The notes beneath the pieces were generated by a model, which was not told where the DNA came from, ran no database searches, and saw only the letters and a list, made by a program, of their open reading frames with translations. Position numbers and translations under genes: made by a program. Of a DNA stretch of 35,139 nucleotides, positions 1-9,098 are shown one piece after another (positions within the stretch are counted from its first letter, which is position 1; every line of letters begins with the position of its first letter). Source of the stretch: an uncultured Granulosicoccaceae bacterium (lineage in GTDB: Bacteria > Pseudomonadota > Gammaproteobacteria > Granulosicoccales > Granulosicoccaceae); assembly GCA_937922945.1 (NCBI GenBank), contig CAKZUP010000215.1, forward strand, positions 1 to 35,139, given 5' to 3'.

Positions 1-1
1 A

Positions 2-346
2 CTACAAACGATTGCAGAGCTATGCCAGCCAGTTCCGGATGATGAAGATACAATGGGATGGTCTGCATTGGCCGATGTCGAACCCGGTGGCCACTTTTTC
101 GCAACCGAGCACACCATGCAACGGTATCGCGACGCTTTTTATCCGCCACTGGTTGCAGACCTAAGCAACCATGGCGCATGGCAGGACGCAGGTGGCTTAA
201 CTTCAACAGAGCGTGCCACCAGCATTTGGCAAGCGGTGCTAGCAAATTTTGAATCCCCTGTGGATGCGCAGGCTGTACCCGATCGCATCACGGCCTACAT
301 TGACAAGGGTATTGCCCGAGGAGGTGCTGCTCCCAGCGGCGGCTAA
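2..346 (+). CDS. Trimethylamine methyltransferase (MttB) family protein, C-terminal part
   Basis: The frame is open from the left window edge to a TAA at 344-346, so only about the last 114 residues are present and the true start lies outside. The tail GGHFFATEHTMQRYRDAFYP, followed by a statement-like acidic/Trp segment (HGAWQDAGG) and TERATSIWQAVL, matches the conserved end of MttB superfamily corrinoid methyltransferases. In that family this end carries a GPGGHFLG-like motif and a 'YRPLLSDW...ERA..IW' helix. Family members move a methyl group from trimethylamine or, in non-pyrrolysine forms, from glycine betaine or related quaternary amines to a corrinoid protein. Whether this one has pyrrolysine cannot be judged because the catalytic part is missing. 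The neighbouring betaine-type transporter and Rieske oxygenase favour a quaternary amine substrate, which is inference. Confidence 0.8.
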   Translation, partial: LQTIAELCQPVPDDEDTMGWSALADVEPGGHFFATEHTMQRYRDAFYPPLVADLSNHGAWQDAGGLTSTERATSIWQAVLANFESPVDAQAVPDRITAYIDKGIARGGAAPSGG

Positions 347-524
347 TGACAACACTCACCAATGTGCTAGCACGGCGTAAATATGACAAACGCACAGAGC
401 TTAGCGCCCGAAAGTAACGTGTTGGTGCCTATTTTGCTAGTCGCATGGGTACTTTGCAGATAATTCTTGCATCTGGGCTTCGATATTGGTTTTCCATTTT
501 TGTTGATGTAGTGGCAATCGATCG

Positions 525-1661
525 GTGAAAGTTTTACTCCACACTCCGTTGGCGGCGCTGATGTGCATGACGCTTGCGCAAACGGCTCATGCTGCCCGAT
601 ATACCCCTGCTGCTCTGTGCGCAACCACGGATAATAGTGCTTACGAAAGCATCACCACACCGATTTCTATAGGCGGTGATTACCCAAGCGGTAGTACACA
701 ATCCATAACCATAGCAGTTGGCGATACAGAAGTACCTCTTGGCAACCAAGCTACCACCGGTGACACGGAGAATGTCATTATACTTCTAGACTCCAATAAC
801 GATGGCACACCAGAAGTCCTAAACAACACATCGTGTACGTACAATCAGGGAGCCACGCCTCCGGGTTGCTCAACAACACAAAGTATCACTATACCAACTG
901 TTACTGAGGACACTACCTTTAGAGGCCGTGTGATGCTCAGCTACAATGATTTAAATCCAACGGATAGTTGCGGCGATAATAGTTATGGCGACTCGGAAGA
1001 TTTCCTTATAGTCGCAGATGTGAACGAAACAATCGTTTTTACTGATGTTAGTGCACCTGAAGACAATGGTGTTATCACTGTGACAGCCACGCTATCTCAT
1101 AACGTTCGGGACGCCAGCGGCTTCGTTAACTTCACCGTTGACTATGCCACCGCCGATGGAACAGCAACCGTTGCAGATAATGATTACACCGCTGCCAGTG
1201 GCACATTGAATTTTAACGGGCAAGCTGGCGATACAGACACCTTTACCATCATACCAACAGCCGACATTATTCCTGAAAGCGATCAAACAATATTCGTGAA
1301 CCTGTCAAACCTGAGCAACGCAACTCATGGCATTGATATCAGTGACACTGGCGTTATCACGCTACTCGAAGATGACACAGAGGTGGCTTTGACTATGGCC
1401 AAAACCGTGACCAATATGACACCCAATATTGGAGAGACTGTTGTTTTTACGCTTCAGGTCTATAACGCGGGGCCAGATGCAGCGGTTGATGCCAGCGTAA
1501 TCGACAATGTACCTTCAGGTTTTGAAAACATCGCGCCCGTGCTGGTTCCATCGGGATCGTCTTTTGTTGTTTCCGGAAACAACATTAACTGGGATGGTAT
1601 CGACGTTCCAGCCGGGGGCAGCACCATCGCCACTTTCTCAGCGGTTGTCGCACAACCGTAA
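525..1661 (+). CDS. Secreted Calx-beta / DUF11 domain protein
   Basis: The start is a GTG at 525. It is the first possible start after an in-frame TGA at 504-506 and gives a good Sec signal peptide (cleavage after about residue 23, ...TAHA). No strong ribosome binding site precedes it. The mature part has three regions. Residues about 40-165 resemble a GEVED-type segment ending in GDSEDFLI. Residues about 165-275 form a Calx-beta domain (FTVDYATADGTA, TLNFNGQAGDT, ESDQTIFVNLSN). Residues about 283-375 form a DUF11 domain (LTMAKTVTN..P..GETVVFTLQVYNAGPDAA...). Such Ca2+-binding or Ig-like modules occur in extracellular adhesins and matrix proteins. There is no sorting tail or membrane anchor. 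It is probably single-gene and ends convergently 29 bp from the MBL gene. The domain calls are good; the role is unknown. Confidence 0.8.
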   Translation: MKVLLHTPLAALMCMTLAQTAHAARYTPAALCATTDNSAYESITTPISIGGDYPSGSTQSITIAVGDTEVPLGNQATTGDTENVIILLDSNNDGTPEVLNNTSCTYNQGATPPGCSTTQSITIPTVTEDTTFRGRVMLSYNDLNPTDSCGDNSYGDSEDFLIVADVNETIVFTDVSAPEDNGVITVTATLSHNVRDASGFVNFTVDYATADGTATVADNDYTAASGTLNFNGQAGDTDTFTIIPTADIIPESDQTIFVNLSNLSNATHGIDISDTGVITLLEDDTEVALTMAKTVTNMTPNIGETVVFTLQVYNAGPDAAVDASVIDNVPSGFENIAPVLVPSGSSFVVSGNNINWDGIDVPAGGSTIATFSAVVAQP

Positions 1662-1690
1662 TAACGTTTAGTTAACGTTTCATTGGCCAG

Positions 1691-2545
1691 TTAAGTAAAT
1701 ACACTCCAATCCTGATCACTAAACATATCAGCCTTTTGTGCTTGTTGATCGCGAAACCATTGCTCGACATCGATCAACGTATTTTCACCGGCACGGTACT
1801 GCTGAATAATTTGACGGAGCCGCTGCTGACCAAACGACGGGTAGTGTCCGGCATGGATAACATCGACTGACAAGCCTTCCAGTCGTTCAAGCGTTTGCGC
1901 ATAAATTGCTTTATCAGAATGATAAAGCGAATCGAGCAATGCACCATCGTATATTGCATCGCCTGAAAACAAGGTTCTGTTTTGGCTATCAAACAGACCA
2001 ATTGAACCGGGTGAGTGACCGGGCAAATGCAAAACCTGAAATACACGATTACCCAGATCGACTACGTCACCCTCATCGAGATAATGCGTTAAGGGCGCAG
2101 GCTTTATTGAATAGGTTTGAGCGGAATAGTCCGGGTGCTGTTGCAAATCTACAATCGCTATTTTGGTCCACGCATTATCGAAAACCACTTGACTGTTCGA
2201 CGGGTTCGCCAAAATTTCAGACTCTTCCCTGTGCCCCATTCGCACAGAAAATTCGTGTAAGCAACCACTATGGTCAAAATGTGAATGAGTAACCAGCGCT
2301 TTAATGGGGCGCTTGGTTTCGTTGAGCATGAAGGCTTTGAGCGAATCCAGCCCCATGCCGGTATCGATGACTAAATCATACTCACGGCCCTTAACGTGCC
2401 AGATGTTGCAACGCATAAAGTTAGCCACACCCGTTTCCTGAATGAGTGTGACATCACCACTTAACTTGAAACGTTTATAGCCCAAGTTATTCAGCCAACG
2501 CCTGTTGCACCATTCTGTGAAAATGATGTATGGCGTGTTCGCCAC
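1691..2545 (-). CDS. MBL-fold metallo-hydrolase
   Basis: This is a metallo-beta-lactamase superfamily hydrolase. The open frame from a GTG at 2545 encodes 284 residues. The metal ligands are visible: HSHFDH at residues 87-92, His177 in HLPGHSPGS, Asp196 in SGDAIYD and His234 in HAGHY, so a two-metal site is expected. The frame overlaps the end of the Rieske gene by 59 bp, and those first 20 residues do not look like family sequence. A TTG at 2485, one base past the Rieske stop, would begin with the usual GYKRFKLSGDVTLI strand and may be the real start. Neither start has a clear ribosome binding site. It is the last gene of the minus-strand operon ATPase, Rieske, MBL and is probably co-translated. 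The substrate is unknown; thioester or lactone hydrolysis is possible. Confidence 0.85.
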   Translation of the reverse strand: MANTPYIIFTEWCNRRWLNNLGYKRFKLSGDVTLIQETGVANFMRCNIWHVKGREYDLVIDTGMGLDSLKAFMLNETKRPIKALVTHSHFDHSGCLHEFSVRMGHREESEILANPSNSQVVFDNAWTKIAIVDLQQHPDYSAQTYSIKPAPLTHYLDEGDVVDLGNRVFQVLHLPGHSPGSIGLFDSQNRTLFSGDAIYDGALLDSLYHSDKAIYAQTLERLEGLSVDVIHAGHYPSFGQQRLRQIIQQYRAGENTLIDVEQWFRDQQAQKADMFSDQDWSVFT

Positions 2546-3620
2546 GCCCTAGCCGCTCTTCATTGGTAATGATCGGCCCTTGCGTATAGCCTTTGGATTT
2601 TAATCCACGCTGTACGCTTTCGCATAAGCTGATATCTTCTGGCATTAGAACATCGTTAGTATAGTCGACACGCTGCTGATCAAATTCGCCAGATACACTC
2701 AATGACTCACCGGTAAACTCACACTGCTCCAACCCTAGTGGGCGAATGGCCGACACATTTAACTCTTCGGAACCGGGTAATACGTTGAACGTGGTGTTAG
2801 GCCAGAGATACCAGAATACTGAATGCATAACCGGCGCATTTTCATCAAGCTTGTAGGCTGTATTATCAGGCCGAATATCACTGCCCACCTGTCGCGCCCA
2901 AAGCCCGAACGTATCATGCTGATAAGTATCCATGCTGATTAAGTTAGCGAAGTCTTTGTGTGCATGATCGCAGTGGTAGCACTCAACATAGTTATCTACC
3001 ACCACTTTCCAACCCGCCTTAATGGTTGAATCACCCAATAAACCGAAGGTGGGTAACCTCAACTTATCCATGTACGGCAATCGCACTCGAACATCGGCTT
3101 CAAGATCGCTTGCAACGTTAGCCAGTGGCACAGCAGATTCATCTAAATTGACAAACGCACAGTCGAGGAACATCTCTAGTCTGGCTTGTTTTAACGAGTA
3201 ATCGCTCTTGTTGAAGCCCGGGCGTTGTGTGGCTCTTGGAGCTCCGTGCAACAGGCCTTCCTGACTGAACGCCCACGCATGATACGGGCACACAATAAGC
3301 GCATTGACGTTACCCCTGCCGGGCGGTAACAGCTCATGCGCTCGATGTTGACAGACATTATAAAACGCGCGCAGCTGATTATCCTGCCCCATCATGACAA
3401 ACAGGTTTTGATCGCAAATTTGTACTGTGACGTAATCACCGGGTTTCTGAAACGATTCTTTATGCGCAACAAACTGCCATGTACGATAAAAAATACGCTC
3501 TTTCTCAAGCTCGTAGACGTCGGGGTCGGTATAAAGATAAGACGGTAACGTGAACGAGCTTTGAGCAACGTCTGTTAATGGCTTGTCGTAATCACTTAAG
3601 TGCTGTGTTTTATCAAGCAT
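2487..3620 (-). CDS. Rieske non-haem iron oxygenase, alpha subunit (betaine/carnitine-type)
   Basis: This is a 377-residue terminal oxygenase. The Rieske [2Fe-2S] ligands are Cys90-x-His92 and Cys111-x2-His114 (CQHRAH, CPYHAW). The mononuclear iron site is Asp209-Asn210 leading into VECYHCDHAH, with His216 and His221, and with Asp329 in the PEDISLCESVQRGL helix. The end GEHAIHHFHRM is typical of the group that includes glycine betaine, carnitine and stachydrine N-demethylating oxygenases. A good GGGAG site lies about 7 nt before the ATG. No reductase gene is visible nearby, so electrons must come from a partner encoded elsewhere. It lies 139 bp downstream of a ProV-type ATPase on the same strand, which suggests the transported compound is its substrate. 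The exact substrate (glycine betaine, another methylated onium compound) is inference. Confidence 0.9.
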   Translation of the reverse strand: MLDKTQHLSDYDKPLTDVAQSSFTLPSYLYTDPDVYELEKERIFYRTWQFVAHKESFQKPGDYVTVQICDQNLFVMMGQDNQLRAFYNVCQHRAHELLPPGRGNVNALIVCPYHAWAFSQEGLLHGAPRATQRPGFNKSDYSLKQARLEMFLDCAFVNLDESAVPLANVASDLEADVRVRLPYMDKLRLPTFGLLGDSTIKAGWKVVVDNYVECYHCDHAHKDFANLISMDTYQHDTFGLWARQVGSDIRPDNTAYKLDENAPVMHSVFWYLWPNTTFNVLPGSEELNVSAIRPLGLEQCEFTGESLSVSGEFDQQRVDYTNDVLMPEDISLCESVQRGLKSKGYTQGPIITNEERLGRGEHAIHHFHRMVQQALAE

Positions 3621-3759
3621 GATTTACTCCCGATAGTGCAAACGTATCGACTGTTTGTTCTTTTGCCCGATTTTTTAAATAGCCGATCTATTAGAAAATT
3701 GAACTGGGCTGCTACACCATTTCGGTTGCTAATGGCAACCTGGGTAGCTACCACCCCGG

Positions 3760-4791
3760 CTAGAAGCTGCCCTTCATTGATTTCATGACAATAGCGCGAT
3801 CGATTTCTCCGCACACCATTCCTTGCTCGTCTACCACGGCCAGTGGTGTATCAGTATCAGCAACGGAATCGATCAATCCTTCAATTTTTGCCGATACGGA
3901 AACACTGGGCACATTATCCATCAACGGTTTTTTATCTACTGCTCTCATCACTTTTCCAGCAGATAACACTTTGTAGCGAGGGACATCCTCGGTGAAGTCG
4001 GCCACGTACTTATCAGCAGGGTTGGCCACAATTTCTTCAGGTGTGCCCATTTGCGATACAGCGCCATCGCGCATAATCATAATGTTGTCACCCATTTTTA
4101 TGGCCTCCAGAAAATCATGCGTGATAAACACCATGGTTTTTTTCAATCGTGATTGCAAGCTTAATAGCTCATCTTGCATTTCACGGCGAATAAGTGGGTC
4201 CAATGCAGAAAAGGGTTCATCAAACAATAATATTTCCGGCTCAACGGCCATGGCACGCGCAAGACCAACGCGTTGCTGCATACCGCCAGAGAGCTCTCTT
4301 GGATAATGTTCAGCCCAGCCATCCAAGCCGACCAGTTCAATGATGTTCATGGCTTTCTCATAACGCTGTTTACGGCCTTCACCTCTGACTTCAAGACCAT
4401 AAGCGACGTTATCGATGACTTTGCGATGAGGAAATAAACCAAAATGCTGGAATACCATGGCCATTTTGTTGCGGCGCAGCTGTTTAAGCTCACTGTGCGA
4501 AGCGCTGGTGATATCCTGACCGTCAACCAACACCTGACCATCGGTCGGGTCGATCAGCCGAGACAAACACCGAACCAGGGTTGACTTGCCTGAACCTGAC
4601 AAGCCCATGACCACAAAGGTCTCGCCTTCAGCAACGGAAAAAGAGACATCTTTTACGCCTACAACATGACCGGTTTGCTCTTGAATCTCCGCCCTTGACA
4701 GCGAACGGTCCATTTCGCGCAGCACTTTGTCGGCATTGGGGCCGAATACTTTCCAGATATTGTTGCAGATTATTTTTGCATCTGTTGCCAT
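3760..4791 (-). CDS. proV: Glycine betaine/proline-type ABC transporter ATP-binding protein
   Basis: This is the ATPase of a quaternary-amine (QAT) ABC importer. It carries Walker [10 protein letters not shown] (63-71), Q-loop Gln115 in [10 protein letters not shown], signature LSGGMQQRV (167-175), Walker B ILLFDE (187-192) and H-loop His225. The N-terminal extension before the ATPase core ([15 protein letters not shown]...) and [18 protein letters not shown] are characteristic of ProV/OpuAA. The C-terminal CBS region is short: 343 residues in total against about 400 in E. coli ProV. The ionic-strength sensing tail may therefore be reduced. It is transcribed divergently from the fused permease and leads the operon with the Rieske and MBL genes. 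The region before the ATG has no strong ribosome binding site. Function as partner of the 707-residue permease and the ProX-like protein is inferred from proximity. Confidence 0.93.
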   Translation of the reverse strand: MATDAKIICNNIWKVFGPNADKVLREMDRSLSRAEIQEQTGHVVGVKDVSFSVAEGETFVVMGLSGSGKSTLVRCLSRLIDPTDGQVLVDGQDITSASHSELKQLRRNKMAMVFQHFGLFPHRKVIDNVAYGLEVRGEGRKQRYEKAMNIIELVGLDGWAEHYPRELSGGMQQRVGLARAMAVEPEILLFDEPFSALDPLIRREMQDELLSLQSRLKKTMVFITHDFLEAIKMGDNIMIMRDGAVSQMGTPEEIVANPADKYVADFTEDVPRYKVLSAGKVMRAVDKKPLMDNVPSVSVSAKIEGLIDSVADTDTPLAVVDEQGMVCGEIDRAIVMKSMKGSF

Positions 4792-5104
4792 GGTTTAGTT
4801 GCTCTGATACTTATTACTTGTTAACTCACTCATCAGGAACAGATTGAACTGGACAGCCCGGGTTAAGCTCATGGGTTAGCTACCAATATATAGAATAACG
4901 AGCATATAGGGAATAACGCAATAAAACCCAGTGCACGTGTGCTCTGGCGACAATATACAGTCTTGCACTGTTGGCAGACAATGATACTATTTGTTCAAGG
5001 TTTGAAACGCTACATGTTATCCAGAACAATGAACAGCACCATAATTATGTATAGCTACTGTCAATTCTGGACTTCTGCGATAAAACAGGCATGATCTACT
5101 CAGC
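4792..5104. promoter_or_regulatory. Divergent intergenic region between proV-like and permease genes
   Basis: This 313-bp gene-free stretch must carry the promoters for both divergent transcription units. A 7-bp inverted repeat (TCCAGAA at 5020-5026, TTCTGGA at 5065-5071) with a 38-bp gap is a candidate looped or two-site operator. A TTGACA hexamer lies on the minus strand at 5064-5059 and could be a -35 box for the proV operon, but its -10 partner is weak. No riboswitch-like structure was recognised. Confidence 0.35.
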
Positions 5105-7228
5105 ATGAATAGGCCCAGCGTGAGCACCACTGCAAGCGGAACGGGGCATGCAATGCTCCATTTTCGTGGTCATAACCTCACCGTGCCGGTGGCAATAGTT
5201 GCCGGTTTTCTCATTTCGCTCATCGTTTACAAAATCAGCGCAAACGTTTTCAGTTTTCCTCAGGCTCTTATTGACGCATTCCCGTTCGAACAATGGGTTA
5301 ATCAGGCGCAGCGCTGGTTGGAAGTCAATTTCAAAGAATACACACGTGCTGTAGCACTGGTGGTCAAAACACCACTTGAATGGCTGGAAGAAATACTGTG
5401 GGAACTACCCTGGTTGTTTGTGCTTGTACTGTTTGTTGTTCCGGCGCTGGCCTATGGCGGGTTAAGACTTGGGCTATTCGTGTGTATCGGTGTGATGTTC
5501 TGGGGCGTTGTCGATATGTGGTACGAAGCAATGTCTACCTTAAGCCTAATGGTCGTCTCCGTTAGCTTCTCAGTTTTACTTGGTATTGTGCTCGGCATAT
5601 TGGCTGCAAGCAACGATCGCTTCGATGCAATCCTGCGACCAATTCTCGACACCATGCAAACCATGCCAGCGTTTGTTTATCTTATTCCCGCCATTTTCTT
5701 TTTTGGTATTGGTGCAGCATCGGCTGCTATGGCGGTGATTATTTATGCACTACCACCCGCAGTTCGCCTAACCAATCTTGGGCTAAGGCAAGTACCCGAC
5801 AACATGGTAGAGGTAGCGAAGAGTTATGGTTCAAGCCCGTTACAAACCCTACTCAAAGTAAAACTGCCATTGGCCAAGCCGTCGATTATGCTGGGCATTA
5901 ATCAAACGATCATGATGGCGCTTGGTCTTGCTGTTCTGGCTGTGTTTATTGGCGGTGGTGGGCTTGGTGAACAAGTCTGGAAAGCACTCACGCGTTTAAA
6001 AGTCGGTTGGGCCTTCGAAGGTGGCGTTTGCATCGTGTTTATGGCGATCATTTTTGATCGGCTCAGTTACGCGATTTCGGGCGTATCTGAAGATAACACC
6101 GTAAACACAAAACACACCACGCGTTTCCACTTGTTACCACAAAAATGGGATGAGAACGTTATCGCCAATTGGATTGAAAAGCCCATTCGCACCGTATGGA
6201 ATGCTTTTGGTATCGCCGGAAGCACACTGAGCAACATCATCGTTAAACCCATCAGCGCAGTTTCATCAGGTGCAGGCAACTGGCTTAGCGCCAAACCGTT
6301 TCTTATTGTCGGCACGCTCTTGTTGATATTACTTTACTTTTTTGCTGGCGACATTAAATGGATGTCTACCTTCCCGCGTGCGTTGGAGCTTTCGTTTCGC
6401 GAACCAATCGATTTTGCCATCGACTGGCTCACCGTTCACCCAGGTTTCATTAGCGTCACTAAAGCCATACGCGCGTTCATATTCTTGTATCTACTCGATC
6501 CACTGGATAATTTTTTAAGCGGCTTACCGTGGTGGTATGTTATGGCGATACTGGGTGCGATTGTCTGGGTTTCAGTTAATCGACGCTTTGCTATCGTAAC
6601 GCTGATATTCCTTGTGTTTTTAGGCGCTGCTGGCTTATGGGAAGTGTCGATGTTTACGCTTGCGGGCACGTCGGTGTCGGTAATACTTTGCATGCTAATT
6701 GGTGTACCTATCGGTATAGCAGCTGCGTATTCTAAATCGATAGATGCCATTGTTAAACCCATACTTGACACCATGCAAACCATGCCAGCGTTTGTTTATC
6801 TTATCCCGGCATTGTTCTTTTTTGGTGGCAACAAAACAACCGCCGTCATTGCCACGGTAATCTATGCGATTCCACCTGTTATCCGATTAACCACGCTCGG
6901 TTTGCGTCAACTACCGGCTGAAATTGATGAGGTAACCAACTCATTTGGTTCATCAACCTTACAAACCCTATTCAAAGTTAAATTACCCATGGCATCGCCA
7001 TCGATTATGCTGGGTATGAATCAGGCGGTGGTGTTCGCGCTCACCATGCAGGCCATCACTCCACTCATTGGTGGACTAGGGCTCGGAAAAGAAGTGTTCG
7101 ATGCGATGAACCGGGCGAACATGGGTCAAGGCCTGGCCGCTGGAATTGGTATAGTACTGCTTACTATCATGCTGGATCGTTTAACCCAAGGCTGGAACCA
7201 GAATCAGCGGCGTGCCCTCGGTTTATAA
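5105..7228 (+). CDS. Tandem-fused ProW-type ABC permease (two permease domains in one chain)
   Basis: This 707-residue inner-membrane protein contains two complete ProW-like permease domains in tandem. Each half has the same run: DTMQTMPAFVYLIPA (starting near residues 182 and 555), a GLRQ(V/L)P segment, the cytoplasmic EAA-type loop (GSS.LQTL.KVKLP.A.PSIMLG.NQ) and GG.GLG..V. E. coli ProW has one such domain in about 354 residues and works as a dimer, so this chain may supply both halves of the pore by itself. Extra hydrophobic segments lie before each core. The DNA of the two halves keeps a 38-bp identical stretch. The start at 5105 lacks a clear ribosome binding site, and an ATG 16 codons in is a possible alternative. 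It is divergent from the ATPase and followed by the binding protein. Confidence 0.92.
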   Translation: MNRPSVSTTASGTGHAMLHFRGHNLTVPVAIVAGFLISLIVYKISANVFSFPQALIDAFPFEQWVNQAQRWLEVNFKEYTRAVALVVKTPLEWLEEILWELPWLFVLVLFVVPALAYGGLRLGLFVCIGVMFWGVVDMWYEAMSTLSLMVVSVSFSVLLGIVLGILAASNDRFDAILRPILDTMQTMPAFVYLIPAIFFFGIGAASAAMAVIIYALPPAVRLTNLGLRQVPDNMVEVAKSYGSSPLQTLLKVKLPLAKPSIMLGINQTIMMALGLAVLAVFIGGGGLGEQVWKALTRLKVGWAFEGGVCIVFMAIIFDRLSYAISGVSEDNTVNTKHTTRFHLLPQKWDENVIANWIEKPIRTVWNAFGIAGSTLSNIIVKPISAVSSGAGNWLSAKPFLIVGTLLLILLYFFAGDIKWMSTFPRALELSFREPIDFAIDWLTVHPGFISVTKAIRAFIFLYLLDPLDNFLSGLPWWYVMAILGAIVWVSVNRRFAIVTLIFLVFLGAAGLWEVSMFTLAGTSVSVILCMLIGVPIGIAAAYSKSIDAIVKPILDTMQTMPAFVYLIPALFFFGGNKTTAVIATVIYAIPPVIRLTTLGLRQLPAEIDEVTNSFGSSTLQTLFKVKLPMASPSIMLGMNQAVVFALTMQAITPLIGGLGLGKEVFDAMNRANMGQGLAAGIGIVLLTIMLDRLTQGWNQNQRRALGL
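5648..6804 (+). repeat. 38-bp identical direct repeat inside the fused permease
   Basis: Positions 5648-5685 and 6767-6804 are identical over 38 bp, in the same codon phase, and encode the DTMQTMPAFVYLI segment of each permease half. Surrounding sequence diverges at third codon positions. The match is internal to one gene, so it can support slippage or gene conversion between the halves. Confidence 0.9.
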
Positions 7229-7537
7229 GAACTAATAAGGAAGCGGTCAGTGGCTGAATATACCAATTCTGAACAGGGCATTTTGTCACGCTGAGTATCA
7301 ATAATGTCGGGTAAAAAGCTTGATAAGCGGGCCTTACCAGCATTGCGTATCGACAGATTGGCTTTCAGATGGTTAACTAAAGCCACGAAATTGCGCTGTA
7401 GGCCTTTGCATCAATAGACACGTCGCGAGTGTTAATGCGTCGATTCTATTGCAGCGGCAATACTGTAGAGCAACAACATAAAGAAACCTCAGCTCTTTAC
7501 TCAGGTACTAAAGACTGAAAAACAACGAGGAAAATAG
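7229..7537. other. Intergenic region between permease and binding-protein genes
   Basis: This 309-bp stretch has no convincing gene. It ends in a good ribosome binding site (GAGGA near 7527-7531) before the binding-protein ATG. Its length suggests that the binding protein has its own promoter, but I could not pick a clear -35/-10 pair and saw no clear terminator after the permease. Confidence 0.4.
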
Positions 7538-8479
7538 ATGAATCAGAAGCATACTGTAACAACGCTTGCAAGCGCCAGTACTCTGGCACTTGGTTTAGCA
7601 CTAAGCGGGTCTGCAACAGCAGGTGGATTATTAAAAGCTGCGGTGGCCGACTGGACCGGCGGTGCGGTTATGTGTGAAATAATCCATCAGATTGCTGAAC
7701 AAGAACTCGACTACAAAGTCAAACGTATCGTTATGCCATCCGGGCCGAATGTGCAGGCTGGTATCCGCGCAGGCGACATCGATTACGCTTGCGAGAATTG
7801 GCCTTCTTACAATCAGAACAATTCCAATTACGTTGCAGAATTCGGTGGAGATGGTTCCGTTGTGAAAATTGCCGACTCTGGCGTTATTGGTGTTTCTGGT
7901 TATTACGCACCGCGCTATCTGGTTGAGGGTGATGGCGCAAAAGCGCCTGAGCTTAAAACCTGGGAGAACATGAATCAGTATGCCGACCTGTTCAAAACGC
8001 TTGAATCCGGTGATAAAGGTCGACTCATTGGCTGCCCTGTTGCTGCGTGGGAATGCGATGATACCAAGCGCGTGGAGGCTCTGGGCTTAAACTATGCGGT
8101 AACAGAATTAGGCTCTGAAGCCGCACACTGGGCAGAAATGCAGGCAGCGTATAAGCGTCAGGAACCTTTTATCGCCTATGCATGGGAACCACACTGGATT
8201 CATGCAGCGTTAGATCTTGTGAAGGTAGAGTTACCAGAACATTCCGACGATAAATGGCCAGCAACCGGCTGGGCTGAAGATCACACGTTCAACTACGGTT
8301 CACCGGCGCTCGAAAAAGATCACCCGGAGCTTTTCAGTCTTATTCAAAACTTTAAACTCACCAACGATATGCAAGCACCACTTATTTTGGCCATCGATGT
8401 TGATGGTAAAGATATGGAAGAAGTTGCAGGCGAATGGGTAGCGCAAAACGAAGGCACCTGGAAGTCCTGGCTTGAATAA
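7538..8479 (+). CDS. proX: Glycine betaine/choline-type ABC substrate-binding protein
   Basis: This is a periplasmic binding protein of the OpuAC/ProX family, 313 residues. A Sec signal peptide ends near residue 28 (SGSATA). The mature start LLKAAVADWTGGAVMCEI carries the first ligand-site Trp (Trp39). Other aromatic residues likely to form the cation-pi box are Trp88 in DYACENWPSY, Trp171 in GCPVAAWECDD and Trp216 in AYAWEPHW. A GAGGA ribosome binding site sits about 6 nt before the ATG, and a strong terminator follows at 8591-8617. It is the binding component for the fused permease upstream and the divergent ATPase. The substrate is probably glycine betaine, another N-methylated amine or DMSP, which have similar charge and shape. 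The exact ligand cannot be told from sequence alone. Confidence 0.92.
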   Translation: MNQKHTVTTLASASTLALGLALSGSATAGGLLKAAVADWTGGAVMCEIIHQIAEQELDYKVKRIVMPSGPNVQAGIRAGDIDYACENWPSYNQNNSNYVAEFGGDGSVVKIADSGVIGVSGYYAPRYLVEGDGAKAPELKTWENMNQYADLFKTLESGDKGRLIGCPVAAWECDDTKRVEALGLNYAVTELGSEAAHWAEMQAAYKRQEPFIAYAWEPHWIHAALDLVKVELPEHSDDKWPATGWAEDHTFNYGSPALEKDHPELFSLIQNFKLTNDMQAPLILAIDVDGKDMEEVAGEWVAQNEGTWKSWLE

Positions 8480-8590
8480 TTAACACCGCGGTAAGTTTTG
8501 TCGATTAATCTGGCGCTTATTGACCAACCGATTAACGTGACTTTGTAAGTCGCTAAAACCCGGTAGCAATAAATCAGGTGCTGTAAAAAG

Positions 8591-8617
8591 GAAGCCGTGA
8601 CTATCACGGCTTCTTTG
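8591..8617 (+). terminator. Rho-independent terminator after the proX-like gene
   Basis: A perfect 10-bp stem (8591-8600 with 8604-8613) has a 3-nt loop and is followed by a T-rich tract (TTTGATTT). An A-rich stretch precedes it, so it may also work weakly on the other strand. Confidence 0.9.
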
Positions 8618-9098
8618 ATTTGCATCCAAGTACTTGCTTAAAATCACTCAACTGAATTGGCGCTTCACACATCAGCTACCGAATTCCAAAAAATCCAACT
8701 CTGAAGAGTAAATTGCGAACCCGTTGCTGGTACCAGCACACATGAAAAATCCGTATTGCGCCTCAATAATCATTACCAATGCCTTCCTACCCCACAGATT
8801 AAAACACGTCCCGTTAGTAGAGAACAGCGCGAATCTTGTAAATTTCTCTTTCTTATCAGCAACTTATGAAATTAATTTTTATTCTCCGAATGCGCACTAA
8901 ACACAATATAGCGGCGCAAAGTGGCTAGTTACGATTTGGGAGTCAAAAGCTCGCATGTTAGACTAATTGCGTCAACGAACTCAGATTCGCGTCAGGATGG
9001 AAGCTTTTGCTACTCGATGCAGGGCTTGATTACTGGCAGTTGAACAAAACAGCACTTTAAAATTGCTCTTGCAACGTTTTCCTAATTGGAGGAATTGA
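8618..9098. other. Upstream region of the peptide-type ABC operon
   Basis: About 480 bp hold no recognisable gene. The region probably contains the promoter of the 9099 operon. The only firm signal is a strong GGAGG ribosome binding site at 9088-9092, 7 nt before the ATG. Confidence 0.4.

Noticed and set aside
1661..1690. AACGTT repeated twice as a terminator between convergent genes
   Set aside because: The stem would be only 6 bp of a self-complementary word with a weak T tract, so the evidence is insufficient.
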